Below, piece after piece: positions 24,506-33,186 of a stretch of 64,000 nt of DNA. Every line of letters begins with the position of its first letter. Within the stretch, counting starts at the first letter, position 1. Where the stretch lies: contig NZ_LMEP01000001.1 of NCBI RefSeq assembly GCF_001426405.1, forward strand, positions 187,241 through 251,240, given 5' to 3'. Both the position numbers and the translations under genes were made by a program. The DNA is from Streptomyces sp. Root1304. GTDB taxonomy: Bacteria > Actinomycetota > Actinomycetes > Streptomycetales > Streptomycetaceae. Below the pieces are notes generated by a model. The model worked only from the letters and a program-made list of their open reading frames with translations, was not told the DNA's origin and ran no database searches.

Positions 24506-24525
24506 TGCGCAATGAGCGTTGCACA
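24506..24525. promoter_or_regulatory. Candidate operator for the IclR regulator
   Basis: TGCGCAA-TGAGCG-TTGCACA forms a 7+7 palindrome with one mismatch. It sits in the 135-bp gap between the divergent kinase and deaminase starts, 29 bp upstream of the deaminase ATG. An operator here could control both operons. Assignment to the IclR protein is inference. Confidence 0.5.
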
Positions 24526-24553
24526 TATCGCAACGACACGACGAGGAGGCCCC

Positions 24554-25840
24554 ATGCCCCACCCGGTGCGGACCACGCCCGACCTGGCGAGCGAGCGCGT
24601 CGACCACCGCTTCAAGGCCCTGCCGCCGGACGCCGACGGCCTCACCGTCGGCGAGCTCGCCGCCCAGCGCCGCAACCTCTTCACCGGCGGTTTCACCACC
24701 CCCGTGCTCGCCCTCTCCGCCGAGTCCGTCGAGCACAACCTGCGCCTCCTGGAGACGTACGCCGAGCGCCACGGCCTCGCCTTCGCCCCGCACGGCAAGA
24801 CCTCCATGGCCCCGCAGCTGTTCGACCGCCAGCTCGCGCACGGCGCCTGGGGCATCACCGCCGCCGTCCCCCACCAGGCCCGCGTCTACCGGGCGCACGG
24901 CATCGCCCGGATCTTCCTCGCCAACGAGGTCGTCGACCCGGTCGCCCTGCGCTGGATCGCCGCCGAGCTCGACGCCGACCCGGACTTCCGGCTGATCTGT
25001 TACGTCGACTCCGTGCGCGGCGTCGAGCTGATGGACGAGGCCCTGCGCGCGGCGGGCGCGTCCCGCCCCGTGGACGTGGTCGTCGAGCTGGCGGCCGGTG
25101 CGGCGGGGCGCACGGGCGTACGGACGGAGGCGGAGTGCGCGGCCGTCGCCGACGCGGTCGCGGCGGTCCCCACCCTGCGGCTGGTCGGCGTCGCCGGGTA
25201 CGAGGGCACGATGCCCGGGGCCGACGCCGGCTCGGTGCGCGACTGGCTGCACCGGCTCGTCGGGCTCGCGGCCGACTTCGACAAGGCGGGCCGTTTCGAC
25301 CCCGCCGTCGGCGAGATCGTGGTGAGCGCGGGCGGCAGCGAGTGGTTCGACACGGTCGCCGAGGTCTTCGCGGAGATCCCCGGGCTCTCCCTCCCGGTCC
25401 TGAAGCTGCTGCGCTCCGGCGCGTACGTCTCGCACGACGACGGCCAGTACCGCGCGCGCACCCCCTTCAACCGGGTCCCCGAGGAGGGCGCGCTGGAGCC
25501 GGCGTTCCGGCTGTGGTCGCAGGTGGTCTCGCGCCCGACCCCGGAGCAGGCCTTCACCAACGCGGGCAAGCGGGACGCCGCCCACGACCTGCACCTCCCG
25601 GAGGCGCAGGTGGTCCGTGACGCCCGCACGGGTGAGATCCGCGCCGCGGAGGGCATCACCGTGACGGGCCTCTCCGACCAGCACGCCTGGCTGGGCACCG
25701 GGGCGGGCGCGGACCTGGAGGTCGGCGACTGGGTGGGGATGGGCCTGTCGCACCCGTGCACGATCTTCGACAAGTGGCAGCTGATCCCGCTGGTCGAGGC
25801 GGACGGCACGGTGGTCGACTACGTCCGCACCTTCTTCTAG
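24554..25840 (+). CDS. PLP-dependent D-amino-acid deaminase (D-serine/threonine dehydratase-like)
   Basis: 428-residue enzyme of the alanine racemase-N / DSD1 superfamily. Seen: PLP lysine in FAPHGKTSMAPQ, a TIM-barrel region with VVVELAAGAAGRTGVRT, LVGVAGYEGTMPG, and a C-terminal metal-site pair, His in LSDQHAWL and His/Cys in GLSHPCTIFDKW, as in zinc-dependent D-serine dehydratases. GAGGAGG precedes ATG 24554. It would convert D-amino acids freed by the adjacent deacylase to keto acids and ammonia; ridA across the divergent promoter fits the enamine chemistry. Confidence 0.87.
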   Translation: MPHPVRTTPDLASERVDHRFKALPPDADGLTVGELAAQRRNLFTGGFTTPVLALSAESVEHNLRLLETYAERHGLAFAPHGKTSMAPQLFDRQLAHGAWGITAAVPHQARVYRAHGIARIFLANEVVDPVALRWIAAELDADPDFRLICYVDSVRGVELMDEALRAAGASRPVDVVVELAAGAAGRTGVRTEAECAAVADAVAAVPTLRLVGVAGYEGTMPGADAGSVRDWLHRLVGLAADFDKAGRFDPAVGEIVVSAGGSEWFDTVAEVFAEIPGLSLPVLKLLRSGAYVSHDDGQYRARTPFNRVPEEGALEPAFRLWSQVVSRPTPEQAFTNAGKRDAAHDLHLPEAQVVRDARTGEIRAAEGITVTGLSDQHAWLGTGAGADLEVGDWVGMGLSHPCTIFDKWQLIPLVEADGTVVDYVRTFF

Positions 25841-25859
25841 AGCGTCCGGAGGGAAACCC

Positions 25860-27476
25860 ATGGATCTCGTCTTCCGTGACGCGGAGGTCGTCGACGGCAC
25901 CGGCGCCCCCTCCTACCGCGCCGACGTGGCGGTCGAGGGCGGCCGGATCGCCTCGATCGTGCAGGAGGGCGCGGCGGCGGGCTGTCTCCGGCCCACGGCC
26001 CGGCGGATCGTGGACGCCGAGGGCCTGGTCCTCTCCCCCGGTTTCATCGACATGCACGCCCACAGCGACCTCGCGCTGCTCCGCGACCCGGACCACAGCG
26101 CGAAGGCCGCGCAGGGGGTGACCCTCGAAGTCCTGGGCCAGGACGGGCTGTCGTACGCGCCCGTGGACGACCGCACGCTGGCGGAGGTACGGAGGGCGAT
26201 CACCGGCTGGAACGGGTACGGCGACGACATCGACTTCGACTGGCGCACGGTGGGCGAGTACCTCGACCGCCTGGACCGCGCCCACGGCGGCCGGGGCATC
26301 GCGGTCAACGCCGCGTATCTCGTCCCCCAGGGGACGGTCCGGATGTACGCGGTCGGCTGGGACGACCGGCCCGCCACGGAACGCGAACTGGCCCGGATGC
26401 GGCGGCTCGTCGCGGAGGGGCTGGAACAGGGCGCCTTCGGCATGTCCTCCGGGCTGACGTACACCCCGGGGATGTACGCGAAGGACGCCGAGCTGACGGA
26501 ACTCTGCCGGGTCGTGGCGGAGTACGGCGGCTACTACTGCCCCCACCACCGCTCGTACGGGGCGGGGGCCCTGGAGGCGTACGGGGAGATGGTGCGGCTC
26601 ACCCGGGAGGCGGGCTGCGCCCTCCACCTCGCCCACGCCACGATGAACTTCGGTGTGAACGAGGGCCGGGCTCCCGAGCTCCTCGCCCTCCTCGACGAGG
26701 CCCTCGACGCGGGCGCGGACATCAGCCTCGACACGTACCCGTACACCCCCGGCTGTACGACCCTGGTCGCGCTGCTGCCCGGCTGGGCGAGCGAGGGCGG
26801 GCCGGAGGCGGTGCTCGCGCGCCTCCGGGACGAGGCGACGGCCGAGCGCGTCCGCCACCACCTGGAGGTCCTCGGCTCGGACGGCTGCCACGGGGTGCCG
26901 GTCGACTGGGACACGATCGAGGTCTCGGGGGTGTCCGCGCCGGGGCTCGCGGAGTACGTGGGCCGCCGGGTGGACGGCTGGCCGACGGCCCGCCGGCTGT
27001 TGCTCGAAGACGGTCTGGGCACGACGATCCTGCAGCACGTGGGGCACGAGGAGAACGTCCGGGCGATCATGCGGCACCGGGTGCACACGGGCGGTTCGGA
27101 CGGCATCCTCCAGGGGACGAAGCCGCACCCGCGCGCGTACGGGACGTTCCCCCGCTATCTGGGCCGGTACGTGCGCGAGCTGGGCGTGCTGTCCCTGGAG
27201 GAGTGCGTGGCCCGTCTGACCGGCCGCCCGGCGGCCCGGCTGCGCCTGCCCGACCGGGGCAGGATCCGCGAGGGGTACGTGGCGGACCTGGTCCTCTTCG
27301 ACCCGGAGACGGTGGCGGCGGGCTCGACGTACGCGTCGCCCCGGACGCCGCCGACGGGCATCCCGCACGTCCTGGTCGACGGCCGCTTCGTGATCGAGGA
27401 CGGCCGGCGCACGGACGCGCTGCCGGGGAAGTCGCTCCGCTCGACGCGGAGGGGCGGGGCCCGGCCGCAGGGGTAG
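25860..27476 (+). CDS. N-acyl-D-amino-acid deacylase (D-aminoacylase)
   Basis: 538-residue amidohydrolase. Seen: N-terminal beta segment, metal-binding FIDMHAHSDLALL, GMSSGLTYTPGMYA, HHRSYGAGALEAYGEM, the histidine LHLAHATMNFG, DTYPYTPGCTTL, and the late Asp in HTGGSDGILQG, all typical of D-aminoacylases. Starts 19 bp after the deaminase stop behind GGAGGG, so the two are cotranscribed. Releases a free D-amino acid and a carboxylate; the deaminase then acts on the amino acid. Substrate range cannot be read from sequence. Confidence 0.93.
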   Translation: MDLVFRDAEVVDGTGAPSYRADVAVEGGRIASIVQEGAAAGCLRPTARRIVDAEGLVLSPGFIDMHAHSDLALLRDPDHSAKAAQGVTLEVLGQDGLSYAPVDDRTLAEVRRAITGWNGYGDDIDFDWRTVGEYLDRLDRAHGGRGIAVNAAYLVPQGTVRMYAVGWDDRPATERELARMRRLVAEGLEQGAFGMSSGLTYTPGMYAKDAELTELCRVVAEYGGYYCPHHRSYGAGALEAYGEMVRLTREAGCALHLAHATMNFGVNEGRAPELLALLDEALDAGADISLDTYPYTPGCTTLVALLPGWASEGGPEAVLARLRDEATAERVRHHLEVLGSDGCHGVPVDWDTIEVSGVSAPGLAEYVGRRVDGWPTARRLLLEDGLGTTILQHVGHEENVRAIMRHRVHTGGSDGILQGTKPHPRAYGTFPRYLGRYVRELGVLSLEECVARLTGRPAARLRLPDRGRIREGYVADLVLFDPETVAAGSTYASPRTPPTGIPHVLVDGRFVIEDGRRTDALPGKSLRSTRRGGARPQG

Positions 27477-27506
27477 CCCGTAGGGGCCCTTCCCCCCACG
27501 GGGCGG

Positions 27507-27531
27507 CTCCGTAGGGCCTTCCCCTACGGAG
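27507..27531. terminator. Stem-loop between D-aminoacylase and MptB genes
   Basis: CTCCGTAGG / CCTACGGAG perfect 9-bp stem with a seven-base loop, one of several related GTAGGG/CCCTAC stretches in the 76-bp gap between converging genes. Confidence 0.65.
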
Positions 27532-27552
27532 GAGCCCCCGCAGGCCCTTCCC

Positions 27553-28989
27553 CTACGGGGTACCCACCCGCTCCGCGTCCTCGGTCACGCCCTCCCCCGT
27601 CTTCCCCTCGCCCCAGGGGTTCCCGCGCATCCACACCAGGCCCAGCACCAGCACCACCCCCGCCAGCGCGAACCCGTACCAGGGGGTGCGTCCCGACGGT
27701 GCCGTCTCCCAGACGAGGGCCGCCGAGAGCACCGCGAGCAGCTGCCCGGCCCGGCTCCGCCAGGCCGCCGCCGCGACCACGACCGTCCCCCACAGCAGGT
27801 ACCAGGGCTGCACCATCGGGGAGAGCGCCACCAGCGCGACCAGCGCGAAGCCGAGCCCGAGGACCGGGTCGAGGGCTCCCCGCCACGAGCGCCACGCGAG
27901 TGCCAGGATCACCCCGACGGCGACGAGCAGTCCGAGCTTCTGCACGATCCCCTTCACGGGGTCGGGGTCGTCCCCGAGGAGCATCCCGAGACCGAGCCCG
28001 AGGTCGCTGCTGACGGACAGCGCGGTGTGGATCGTCGCGGCGACGCTCTGCGTCCGCAGCCAGCCGAAGCCGGTCCCGGCCAGCACGGTCGCCCCCGCGG
28101 CCACCGCGCCCGCGACGAGCCCGGGCAGGACGAGGCCCTTGGCCAGCCCCCGGACGCCGCCGTCCCGGCGCGCGATCATCACGCCGATGAAGAGCAGCGC
28201 CACCACCGCCGGCGACTTGACCGTCAGCGCGAGGCCGACGAGGACGCAGCCGAGCACCCACCGTCCGCGCACGGCGAGCAGGACACCGGCCAGCATGAGC
28301 CCGGCCATCAGCCCGTCGTTGTGCGTGCCGCCGACGACATGGAGCAGCAGCAGGGGGTTGAGCGCGGCCAGCCACAGCGCCCCGTCGCGGCCGCCGGGCC
28401 CGCCGCCGAGCCCGCGTACGGCCCACACGACGAGTGCGAGCGCGCCGACCGCGAGGAGGCGCATGCCGAGGACGGCGGGGACGATCTCGCCGCCGGTCAG
28501 CCTGACCACCAGCTGGGCCAGGACGAGGAACGCGGGCCCGTACGGCGCGGGGGTGTCCGTCCAGTGGCCGCCGACGGACGCGGCCGCGTCGGCCCCCAGC
28601 TCGCCGGGGCCGAGGACGGAGGGCCCGCCGCCGTACACGTCGTGGCCTTCGAGGACCATGGCGCCCTGCGCGATGTAGCTGTAGACGTCCGCGCTGTGCA
28701 GCGGCGGGGCGGCCAGCAGCGGCACGGTCCAGCAGACGAGGGTGGTGAGCACCCCGTCCCGTACGCCGCGGGCGAGCAGCACGCCGTACCGCCACCAGGC
28801 GGCGACGAGCAGGGCCAGGCCGAGGTACGCGAGGACGGCGCCCGCGGTGGTGAGCGCGGAGCCGCGCGGCTCCCACAGTCCCCCGCCGCCGCGCACGGGC
28901 AGCGCCCCGGCGGCCCAGCCGCCCGCGGCGACGCCGAACGACCCGGCCGTACCCAGCCACCGGCATCCGGAGGCGCTGAAAACCCACAT
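27553..28989 (-). CDS. mptB: MptB-like polyprenol-phosphomannose alpha-1,6-mannosyltransferase
   Basis: 478-residue polytopic GT-C transferase. Seen: more than ten hydrophobic spans, the first long loop with SADVYSYIAQGAMVLEGHDVYGGGP carrying the Asp typical of the GT-C active site, VGGHWTDTPAPYGPAFLVLAQ, and NPLLLLHVVGGTHNDGLMAGL, hallmarks of the MptA/MptB family. In mycobacteria these enzymes elongate the lipomannan core; the streptomycete glycan is unknown. ATG 28989 begins MWVFSASG. A second gene for a Gly/Pro-rich membrane protein follows upstream on the same strand. Confidence 0.85.
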   Translation of the reverse strand: MWVFSASGCRWLGTAGSFGVAAGGWAAGALPVRGGGGLWEPRGSALTTAGAVLAYLGLALLVAAWWRYGVLLARGVRDGVLTTLVCWTVPLLAAPPLHSADVYSYIAQGAMVLEGHDVYGGGPSVLGPGELGADAAASVGGHWTDTPAPYGPAFLVLAQLVVRLTGGEIVPAVLGMRLLAVGALALVVWAVRGLGGGPGGRDGALWLAALNPLLLLHVVGGTHNDGLMAGLMLAGVLLAVRGRWVLGCVLVGLALTVKSPAVVALLFIGVMIARRDGGVRGLAKGLVLPGLVAGAVAAGATVLAGTGFGWLRTQSVAATIHTALSVSSDLGLGLGMLLGDDPDPVKGIVQKLGLLVAVGVILALAWRSWRGALDPVLGLGFALVALVALSPMVQPWYLLWGTVVVAAAAWRSRAGQLLAVLSAALVWETAPSGRTPWYGFALAGVVLVLGLVWMRGNPWGEGKTGEGVTEDAERVGTP

Positions 28990-29029
28990 GGGGGCCCAAC
29001 CTATCCCGGCGCCGGGAGGCCCCCGGCCG

Positions 29030-29521
29030 TCACCTCGGCCCCTTGCCCGCTCCCCGGCCCCGCCCCGGCTTGCCCGTACGGTCGCCCGCACCGGTGCCGG
29101 CGGTGGGATCGGCCGGGTCCGTCGGTGAGGTCCCCGGGGTGGTCGCGTCCCCGGAGGGCCCCGCCGTCGGTGTCCGCCCGGCCGTGGCGGAGGACGTCGG
29201 ACCGTCCTTCCGTACGCCGTCGCCGCCCTGCCCGGTCCCCGAGGCGCGCGGCGCGGGGGTGCCCGAGGTGCCGGGGTCCCCGGTGCCGGGATCGGGCTGG
29301 ATCAGCGCGGGCGGGCCGTCCTGCGCGCCGCCGCCCGGGGTCCCCGACGTGCCGCCCGGGCCCCCCGTACCGTCGCCGGAGCCGAGCACCGCGGCGGTCA
29401 GCCCGAGCACGACGACGCCCCCGGCGGCCAGCAGCCACACCGCGCCGGGACCCCGGCGTGCGGGGGCGTGGCGGCGACGGCCGCGGCGGGGGGCGGCGGC
29501 TGCGGGGTCCAGATGACTCAT
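29030..29521 (-). CDS. Single-pass membrane protein with long disordered exterior
   Basis: 163 residues: Arg-rich cytosolic N-terminus (PRRGRRRHAPARRGPG), one membrane span (AVWLLAAGGVVVLGLTAAVLG), then about 115 residues of Gly/Pro/Thr/Asp-rich low-complexity sequence ending in a basic GRGAGK-GPR tail. No domain recognised. The start ATG 29521 begins MSHLDPAAAA. Disordered extracytoplasmic tails are common in Streptomyces; function unknown. Confidence 0.6.
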   Translation of the reverse strand: MSHLDPAAAAPRRGRRRHAPARRGPGAVWLLAAGGVVVLGLTAAVLGSGDGTGGPGGTSGTPGGGAQDGPPALIQPDPGTGDPGTSGTPAPRASGTGQGGDGVRKDGPTSSATAGRTPTAGPSGDATTPGTSPTDPADPTAGTGAGDRTGKPGRGRGAGKGPR

Positions 29522-29719
29522 AGGCCCGGATTGTAGGGAGCACGACACGACGGGTGCGACACGGGTCACACCCGGGGGGACCCTCGCCGCCCCTCGCCGT
29601 CCTTCACCCTCTCCTCACCTCTCCCCCTCGCCCTCTCCCGTACTCCTCCGGGCTCCCGCGGGCTCCCACGTGGCCCAAAACACGAGGCGTCCCGGCCCGC
29701 CCCGCCGTAAGCTCTCGGC

Positions 29720-30931
29720 ATGCAGGTGATCCAGTCCACGAAGCTCGCCAACGTCTGTTACGAAATCCGGGGTCCGGTGCTCGAAGAGGCGATGCGGCTT
29801 GAGGCCGCGGGTCATCGCATCCTCAAGCTCAACACGGGCAACCCGGCCGCCTTCGGCTTCGAGTGCCCGCCCGCCATCCTCGAGGACGTCCTGCGGAACC
29901 TCTCCGAGGCGCACGGCTACGGCGACGCGAAGGGGCTGCTCTCGGCCCGCCGCGCGATCATGAGCCACTACGAGACCAAGGGCATCCCGCTCTCCGTCGA
30001 GGACATCTACCTCGGCAACGGCGTCTCCGAGCTGATCCAGATGGCGATGCAGGCGCTGCTCGACGACGGCGACGAGGTGCTGGTCCCGGCCCCCGACTAC
30101 CCGCTGTGGACGGCCTCGGTCTCCCTCGCGGGCGGTACGGCCGTGCACTACCGCTGCGACGAGCAGGCGGACTGGATGCCGGACCTCGCCGACATCGAGC
30201 GGAAGATCACCGACCGCACCAAGGCGATCGTGATCATCAACCCGAACAACCCGACGGGCGCCGTCTACGACGACGAGATGCTGCGCGGCCTGACGGAGAT
30301 CGCCCGGCGTCACAACCTGGTGGTCTGTTCGGACGAGATCTACGACAAGATCCTCTACGACGGCGCCACGCACACCCCGACCGCCTCCCTCGCGCCCGAC
30401 CTGCTCGTCCTCACGTTCAACGGGATGAGCAAGAACTACCGGGTGGCCGGTTTCCGCTCCGGCTGGCTCGCGGTCTGCGGTCCGAAGCACCACGCGAGCT
30501 CGTACATCGAGGGCCTCACGATCCTCGCCAACATGCGCCTCTGCGCGAACATGCCGGCGCAGCACGCGGTGGCCGCCGCGCTCCAGGGCCGGCAGTCGAT
30601 CGAGGACCTGGTGCTGCCGGGCGGGCGGCTGCTCGAACAGCGGGACACGGCGTACGAGCTGCTGACCCAGATCCCCGGCGTGACGTGCGTGAAGCCGAAG
30701 GGCGCGCTGTACCTGTTCCCGCGGCTCGACCCGAACGTCTACAAGATCAAGGACGACCGGCAGATGGTCCTGGACCTGCTGCGGGCGGAGAAGATCATGG
30801 TGGTGCACGGGACGGGCTTCAACTGGCGCGAGCCGGACCACTTCCGGATCGTCACGCTGCCGGCGGCGGCGGACCTGGCGGACGCGGTGACCCGGATCGG
30901 CCGGTTCCTGGACGGCTACAGCCAGCCCTGA
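29720..30931 (+). CDS. alaA: PLP-dependent aminotransferase, AlaA type (glutamate-pyruvate aminotransferase)
   Basis: 403-residue class I aminotransferase, cytosolic. Seen: LKLNTGNPAAFGFECPPAIL, YGDAKGLLSARRAI, APDYPLWTA, INPNNPTGAVYDDE, CSDEIYDKILYDG and the PLP-lysine segment NGMSKNYRVAGFRSGWL. The pattern and length match E. coli AlaA, which makes alanine from pyruvate. Start codon ATG about 65 bp downstream of a GC-rich gap; no operon partner. Followed by an inverted repeat GGAGTCCGG / CCGGACTCC at 30941-30959. Confidence 0.9.
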   Translation: MQVIQSTKLANVCYEIRGPVLEEAMRLEAAGHRILKLNTGNPAAFGFECPPAILEDVLRNLSEAHGYGDAKGLLSARRAIMSHYETKGIPLSVEDIYLGNGVSELIQMAMQALLDDGDEVLVPAPDYPLWTASVSLAGGTAVHYRCDEQADWMPDLADIERKITDRTKAIVIINPNNPTGAVYDDEMLRGLTEIARRHNLVVCSDEIYDKILYDGATHTPTASLAPDLLVLTFNGMSKNYRVAGFRSGWLAVCGPKHHASSYIEGLTILANMRLCANMPAQHAVAAALQGRQSIEDLVLPGGRLLEQRDTAYELLTQIPGVTCVKPKGALYLFPRLDPNVYKIKDDRQMVLDLLRAEKIMVVHGTGFNWREPDHFRIVTLPAAADLADAVTRIGRFLDGYSQP

Positions 30932-30967
30932 GAACCCACCGGAGTCCGGGCCGGACTCCGCTCAACT

Positions 30968-30990
30968 TTAGACTGGATCTAAGCTAGGAT
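30968..30990 (+). promoter_or_regulatory. Palindrome plus -10-like hexamer before the 31019 gene
   Basis: TTAGA-CTGGA-TCTAA (30968-30982) is followed by TAGGAT (30985-30990), a fair -10 hexamer, 29 bp before the start codon. The overlap of a palindrome with a promoter suggests operator control, but no regulator is identified. Confidence 0.4.
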
Positions 30991-31018
30991 GGCTCCCGAG
31001 CACTCAGGAGGCCGTCCC

Positions 31019-31411
31019 ATGTACGAACCGATCCGCACCAAGTCGGTCCACCGGATGGCCGACGACACCCAGGACGCGTATCCGCACCGCTCCCGCGAGG
31101 AGGAGCTGGACATCCAGCTCGCCGGACACCTCGCCGCCCTGCTCGCCGTCACCGACGAGCTGGGCGACACGGAGGCCGGCGAGCTCATCGCCCGGCAGGT
31201 GGCGCGGCTGCGCGGCGCACCGCCCGCCCGGCACGCCGGTCTGAGCGGCTCGTCCGCCCCGGACCTGCACCGCAGGGCACACGCCCTCGCGGGCCGCGCC
31301 CTGGTCGTCGCCGCCTCGCGGGCCGACACGACCGCCGCGATCCTCGCCGCCGGGCGCATGGACGCGCACACCGCGGCCCTGACCGGGGAAACCCTGGTCG
31401 GAGCCCCCTGA
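31019..31411 (+). CDS. Hypothetical helical protein, 130 residues
   Basis: Soluble, Ala-rich, predicted mostly helical protein starting MYEPIRTKSVHRMADDTQD; contains EEELDIQLAGHLAALLAVTDELGD and HRRAHALAGRALVVAASRADTTAAILAAGRMDAH. No signal peptide, span or domain that I recognise. ATG 31019 has AGGAG eight bases upstream, and was preferred to an in-frame ATG at 30989 that lies on top of the predicted -10. Single-gene unit ended by the hairpin at 31416-31449. Confidence 0.65.
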   Translation: MYEPIRTKSVHRMADDTQDAYPHRSREEELDIQLAGHLAALLAVTDELGDTEAGELIARQVARLRGAPPARHAGLSGSSAPDLHRRAHALAGRALVVAASRADTTAAILAAGRMDAHTAALTGETLVGAP

Positions 31412-31415
31412 CGGC

Positions 31416-31449
31416 CCCGGTCCGCGCGGCACGAACCGCGCGGACCGGG
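31416..31449. terminator. Bidirectional stem-loop between convergent hypothetical genes
   Basis: Perfect 14-bp stem CCCGGTCCGCGCGG / CCGCGCGGACCGGG with loop CACGAA, beginning 5 bp after the upstream stop. Just beyond it, the sequence CTGGGGACAC occurs twice in tandem (31461-31490), then the opposing stop codon. Confidence 0.8.
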
Positions 31450-31490
31450 CGCCACCCAATCCTGGGGACACCCAGACCCCCTGGGGACAC

Positions 31491-31907
31491 CTAGGGGGTG
31501 GTCACCGCGTCGGTCGACGCGAACTCGGCGTCGTACACGACACACCGCGGGCTCCCCGCCCGGTACTTCTCGGCGCCCACGACCGTCGTCCGCCCGGTCG
31601 CCCCGACCGCGAGGCCCCGGACGACCCCCACGCCCCGGTCGACGGCCTTCTCCCGCTCGTCCTGGAACTCCACCGTCACCGTGAACGTGCCCTCGCGGAC
31701 CGCCCCGCTGGTCACCGACAGATCCGCGACCGGCCGCCCGGTGGCCGGATCCACGGCGCACCGCGCCACCGTCACGTCGTCGGACGGGAACCGCATGTTC
31801 TCGTGGTTCTTCCCCGAGGCGTAGATGTACGCGGCGATCCCGCCGACCGGCACCAGCACGACGAGCGCGCCCGTCACCACCAACATCACGATCACCCAAC
31901 GCGGCAT
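31491..31907 (-). CDS. Membrane-anchored hypothetical protein
   Basis: 138 residues: one N-terminal membrane span (WVIVMLVVTGALVVLVPVGGIAAYIYA) and a beta-rich extracytoplasmic domain (ARCAVDPATGRPVADLSVTSGAVREGTFTVTVEFQDE... ending SPRCVVYDAEF) with two Cys that could form a disulfide. ATG 31907 is preceded by GGAGGGGG. Diverges from the operon that carries the TelA homologue; no family recognised. Confidence 0.65.
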   Translation of the reverse strand: MPRWVIVMLVVTGALVVLVPVGGIAAYIYASGKNHENMRFPSDDVTVARCAVDPATGRPVADLSVTSGAVREGTFTVTVEFQDEREKAVDRGVGVVRGLAVGATGRTTVVGAEKYRAGSPRCVVYDAEFASTDAVTTP

Positions 31908-32082
31908 CGCGCCCCCCTCCTTCGTAACGGTGGCCCACGGTACCCCCGCCCCCGCCCCGCCCCTCGTCGTTTCCGGACCGATACCGGGGCACCTCCCTCC
32001 GGTTCGGTACCGGGATCGCCCCTTCACTCCCCGTACACCCAACTCCCCCTGGAATGTGGGTTTCCGCGAGCACGCTGCCCGC

Positions 32083-33186
32083 GTGAGACGCATCCTGGGA
32101 ATCGTCCTGGCCGTCCTGCTCCTGGGCGGCGTGGCCGCCGTCCTCGTGACGGGCGGCGACAAGGACACGGGCACGGCAACGAAGACCGTGCGAGGAGTCA
32201 TCGGATCGGAGAAGGCCGAGTTCTTCGCCGATCCACAGGTGGTGAAGGCCCTGGCCGCGAAGGGCTTCACCGTGGGCACCGAGACCTCCGGGTCCTGGGA
32301 CATGGAGGAACTGCCCCTCGACGGCTACGACTTCGCCTTCCCGTCCTCCAAGGGGCCGGCCGACGAGCTCCGTGCGAAGGCGAAGACCAAGGACAAGGCG
32401 GCGACGGCCCCGCTCCGCCCCTTCTACTCGCCGCTCGTCGTCGTCGCGCACAGCGCCGCCGCCCGGGTCCTCGCCGACAACGGCCTGGCGACCCTCGGCC
32501 CGCGCGGCACGAGCGGCACCCTGAAGATGGACGCCTACCTCGCGGCGGCCCGCGCCGACCGGAGCTGGCAGCAGCTCAAGGGCTCCGCCGGGCACGCCGA
32601 GCTGAGCGGCACCCTCTTCATCACCTCCACCGATCCCGTCGCCTCCAGCTCCGGCGCCCTCTACCTCGCCGCCGCGAGCTACGTCGCCGACGGCGGACGG
32701 GTCGCGGGCGACAGGGCCGCCGTCACCCGCACGGCCCCGCTGCTGCGCAAGCTGGTCCAGGTGCAGGGCGCCCAGCAGTCCAGCTCCGACGCCCCCTTCC
32801 GGGACTTCGTGAGCGGCGTCGGCAACCCGCTCGTCCTCGTGTACGAGTCCCAGGTCGCCGCCCAGCTGCTCGCCGGCCGGCCGATGGGCGACCTCGTCGT
32901 CCTCTACCCGGACACCACGGTCAACAGCGACCACACGCTCGTCCCGCTCACCGAGAACGGCCGGGCACTCGGCCGGCTCCTCTCCGAGGACCCCGAGCTG
33001 CGCAGGCTCGCGGTCCGTCACGGATTCCGGCCGCAGGGCACGGCGAGCGAGTTCACCGCCGCGACCGAGGGCCACACCGCCTACCTCAACCAGACGCTGA
33101 CCGGAGTCCGCCAGGCGCCCGTGCCCACCAGCAAGGTGCTGCACGAGATGGCCCTGCGGGCCCGCGACCAGGGGGACACCGCATGA
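32083..33186 (+). CDS. Membrane-anchored periplasmic-binding-fold protein of the TelA operon
   Basis: 367 residues: N-terminal span RRILGIVLAVLLLGGVAAVLV, then a type 2 substrate-binding-like fold (VRGVIGSEKAEFFADPQVVKAL, YDFAFPSSKGPADELR, RPFYSPLVVVAHSAAARVL, DLVVLYPDTTVNSDHTLVPL). It resembles the binding half of the downstream binding-protein/VWA gene. GTG 32083 is the first start before the span; its Shine-Dalgarno is weak. The stop overlaps the telA start (ATGA). Ligand unknown. Confidence 0.72.
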   Translation: MRRILGIVLAVLLLGGVAAVLVTGGDKDTGTATKTVRGVIGSEKAEFFADPQVVKALAAKGFTVGTETSGSWDMEELPLDGYDFAFPSSKGPADELRAKAKTKDKAATAPLRPFYSPLVVVAHSAAARVLADNGLATLGPRGTSGTLKMDAYLAAARADRSWQQLKGSAGHAELSGTLFITSTDPVASSSGALYLAAASYVADGGRVAGDRAAVTRTAPLLRKLVQVQGAQQSSSDAPFRDFVSGVGNPLVLVYESQVAAQLLAGRPMGDLVVLYPDTTVNSDHTLVPLTENGRALGRLLSEDPELRRLAVRHGFRPQGTASEFTAATEGHTAYLNQTLTGVRQAPVPTSKVLHEMALRARDQGDTA

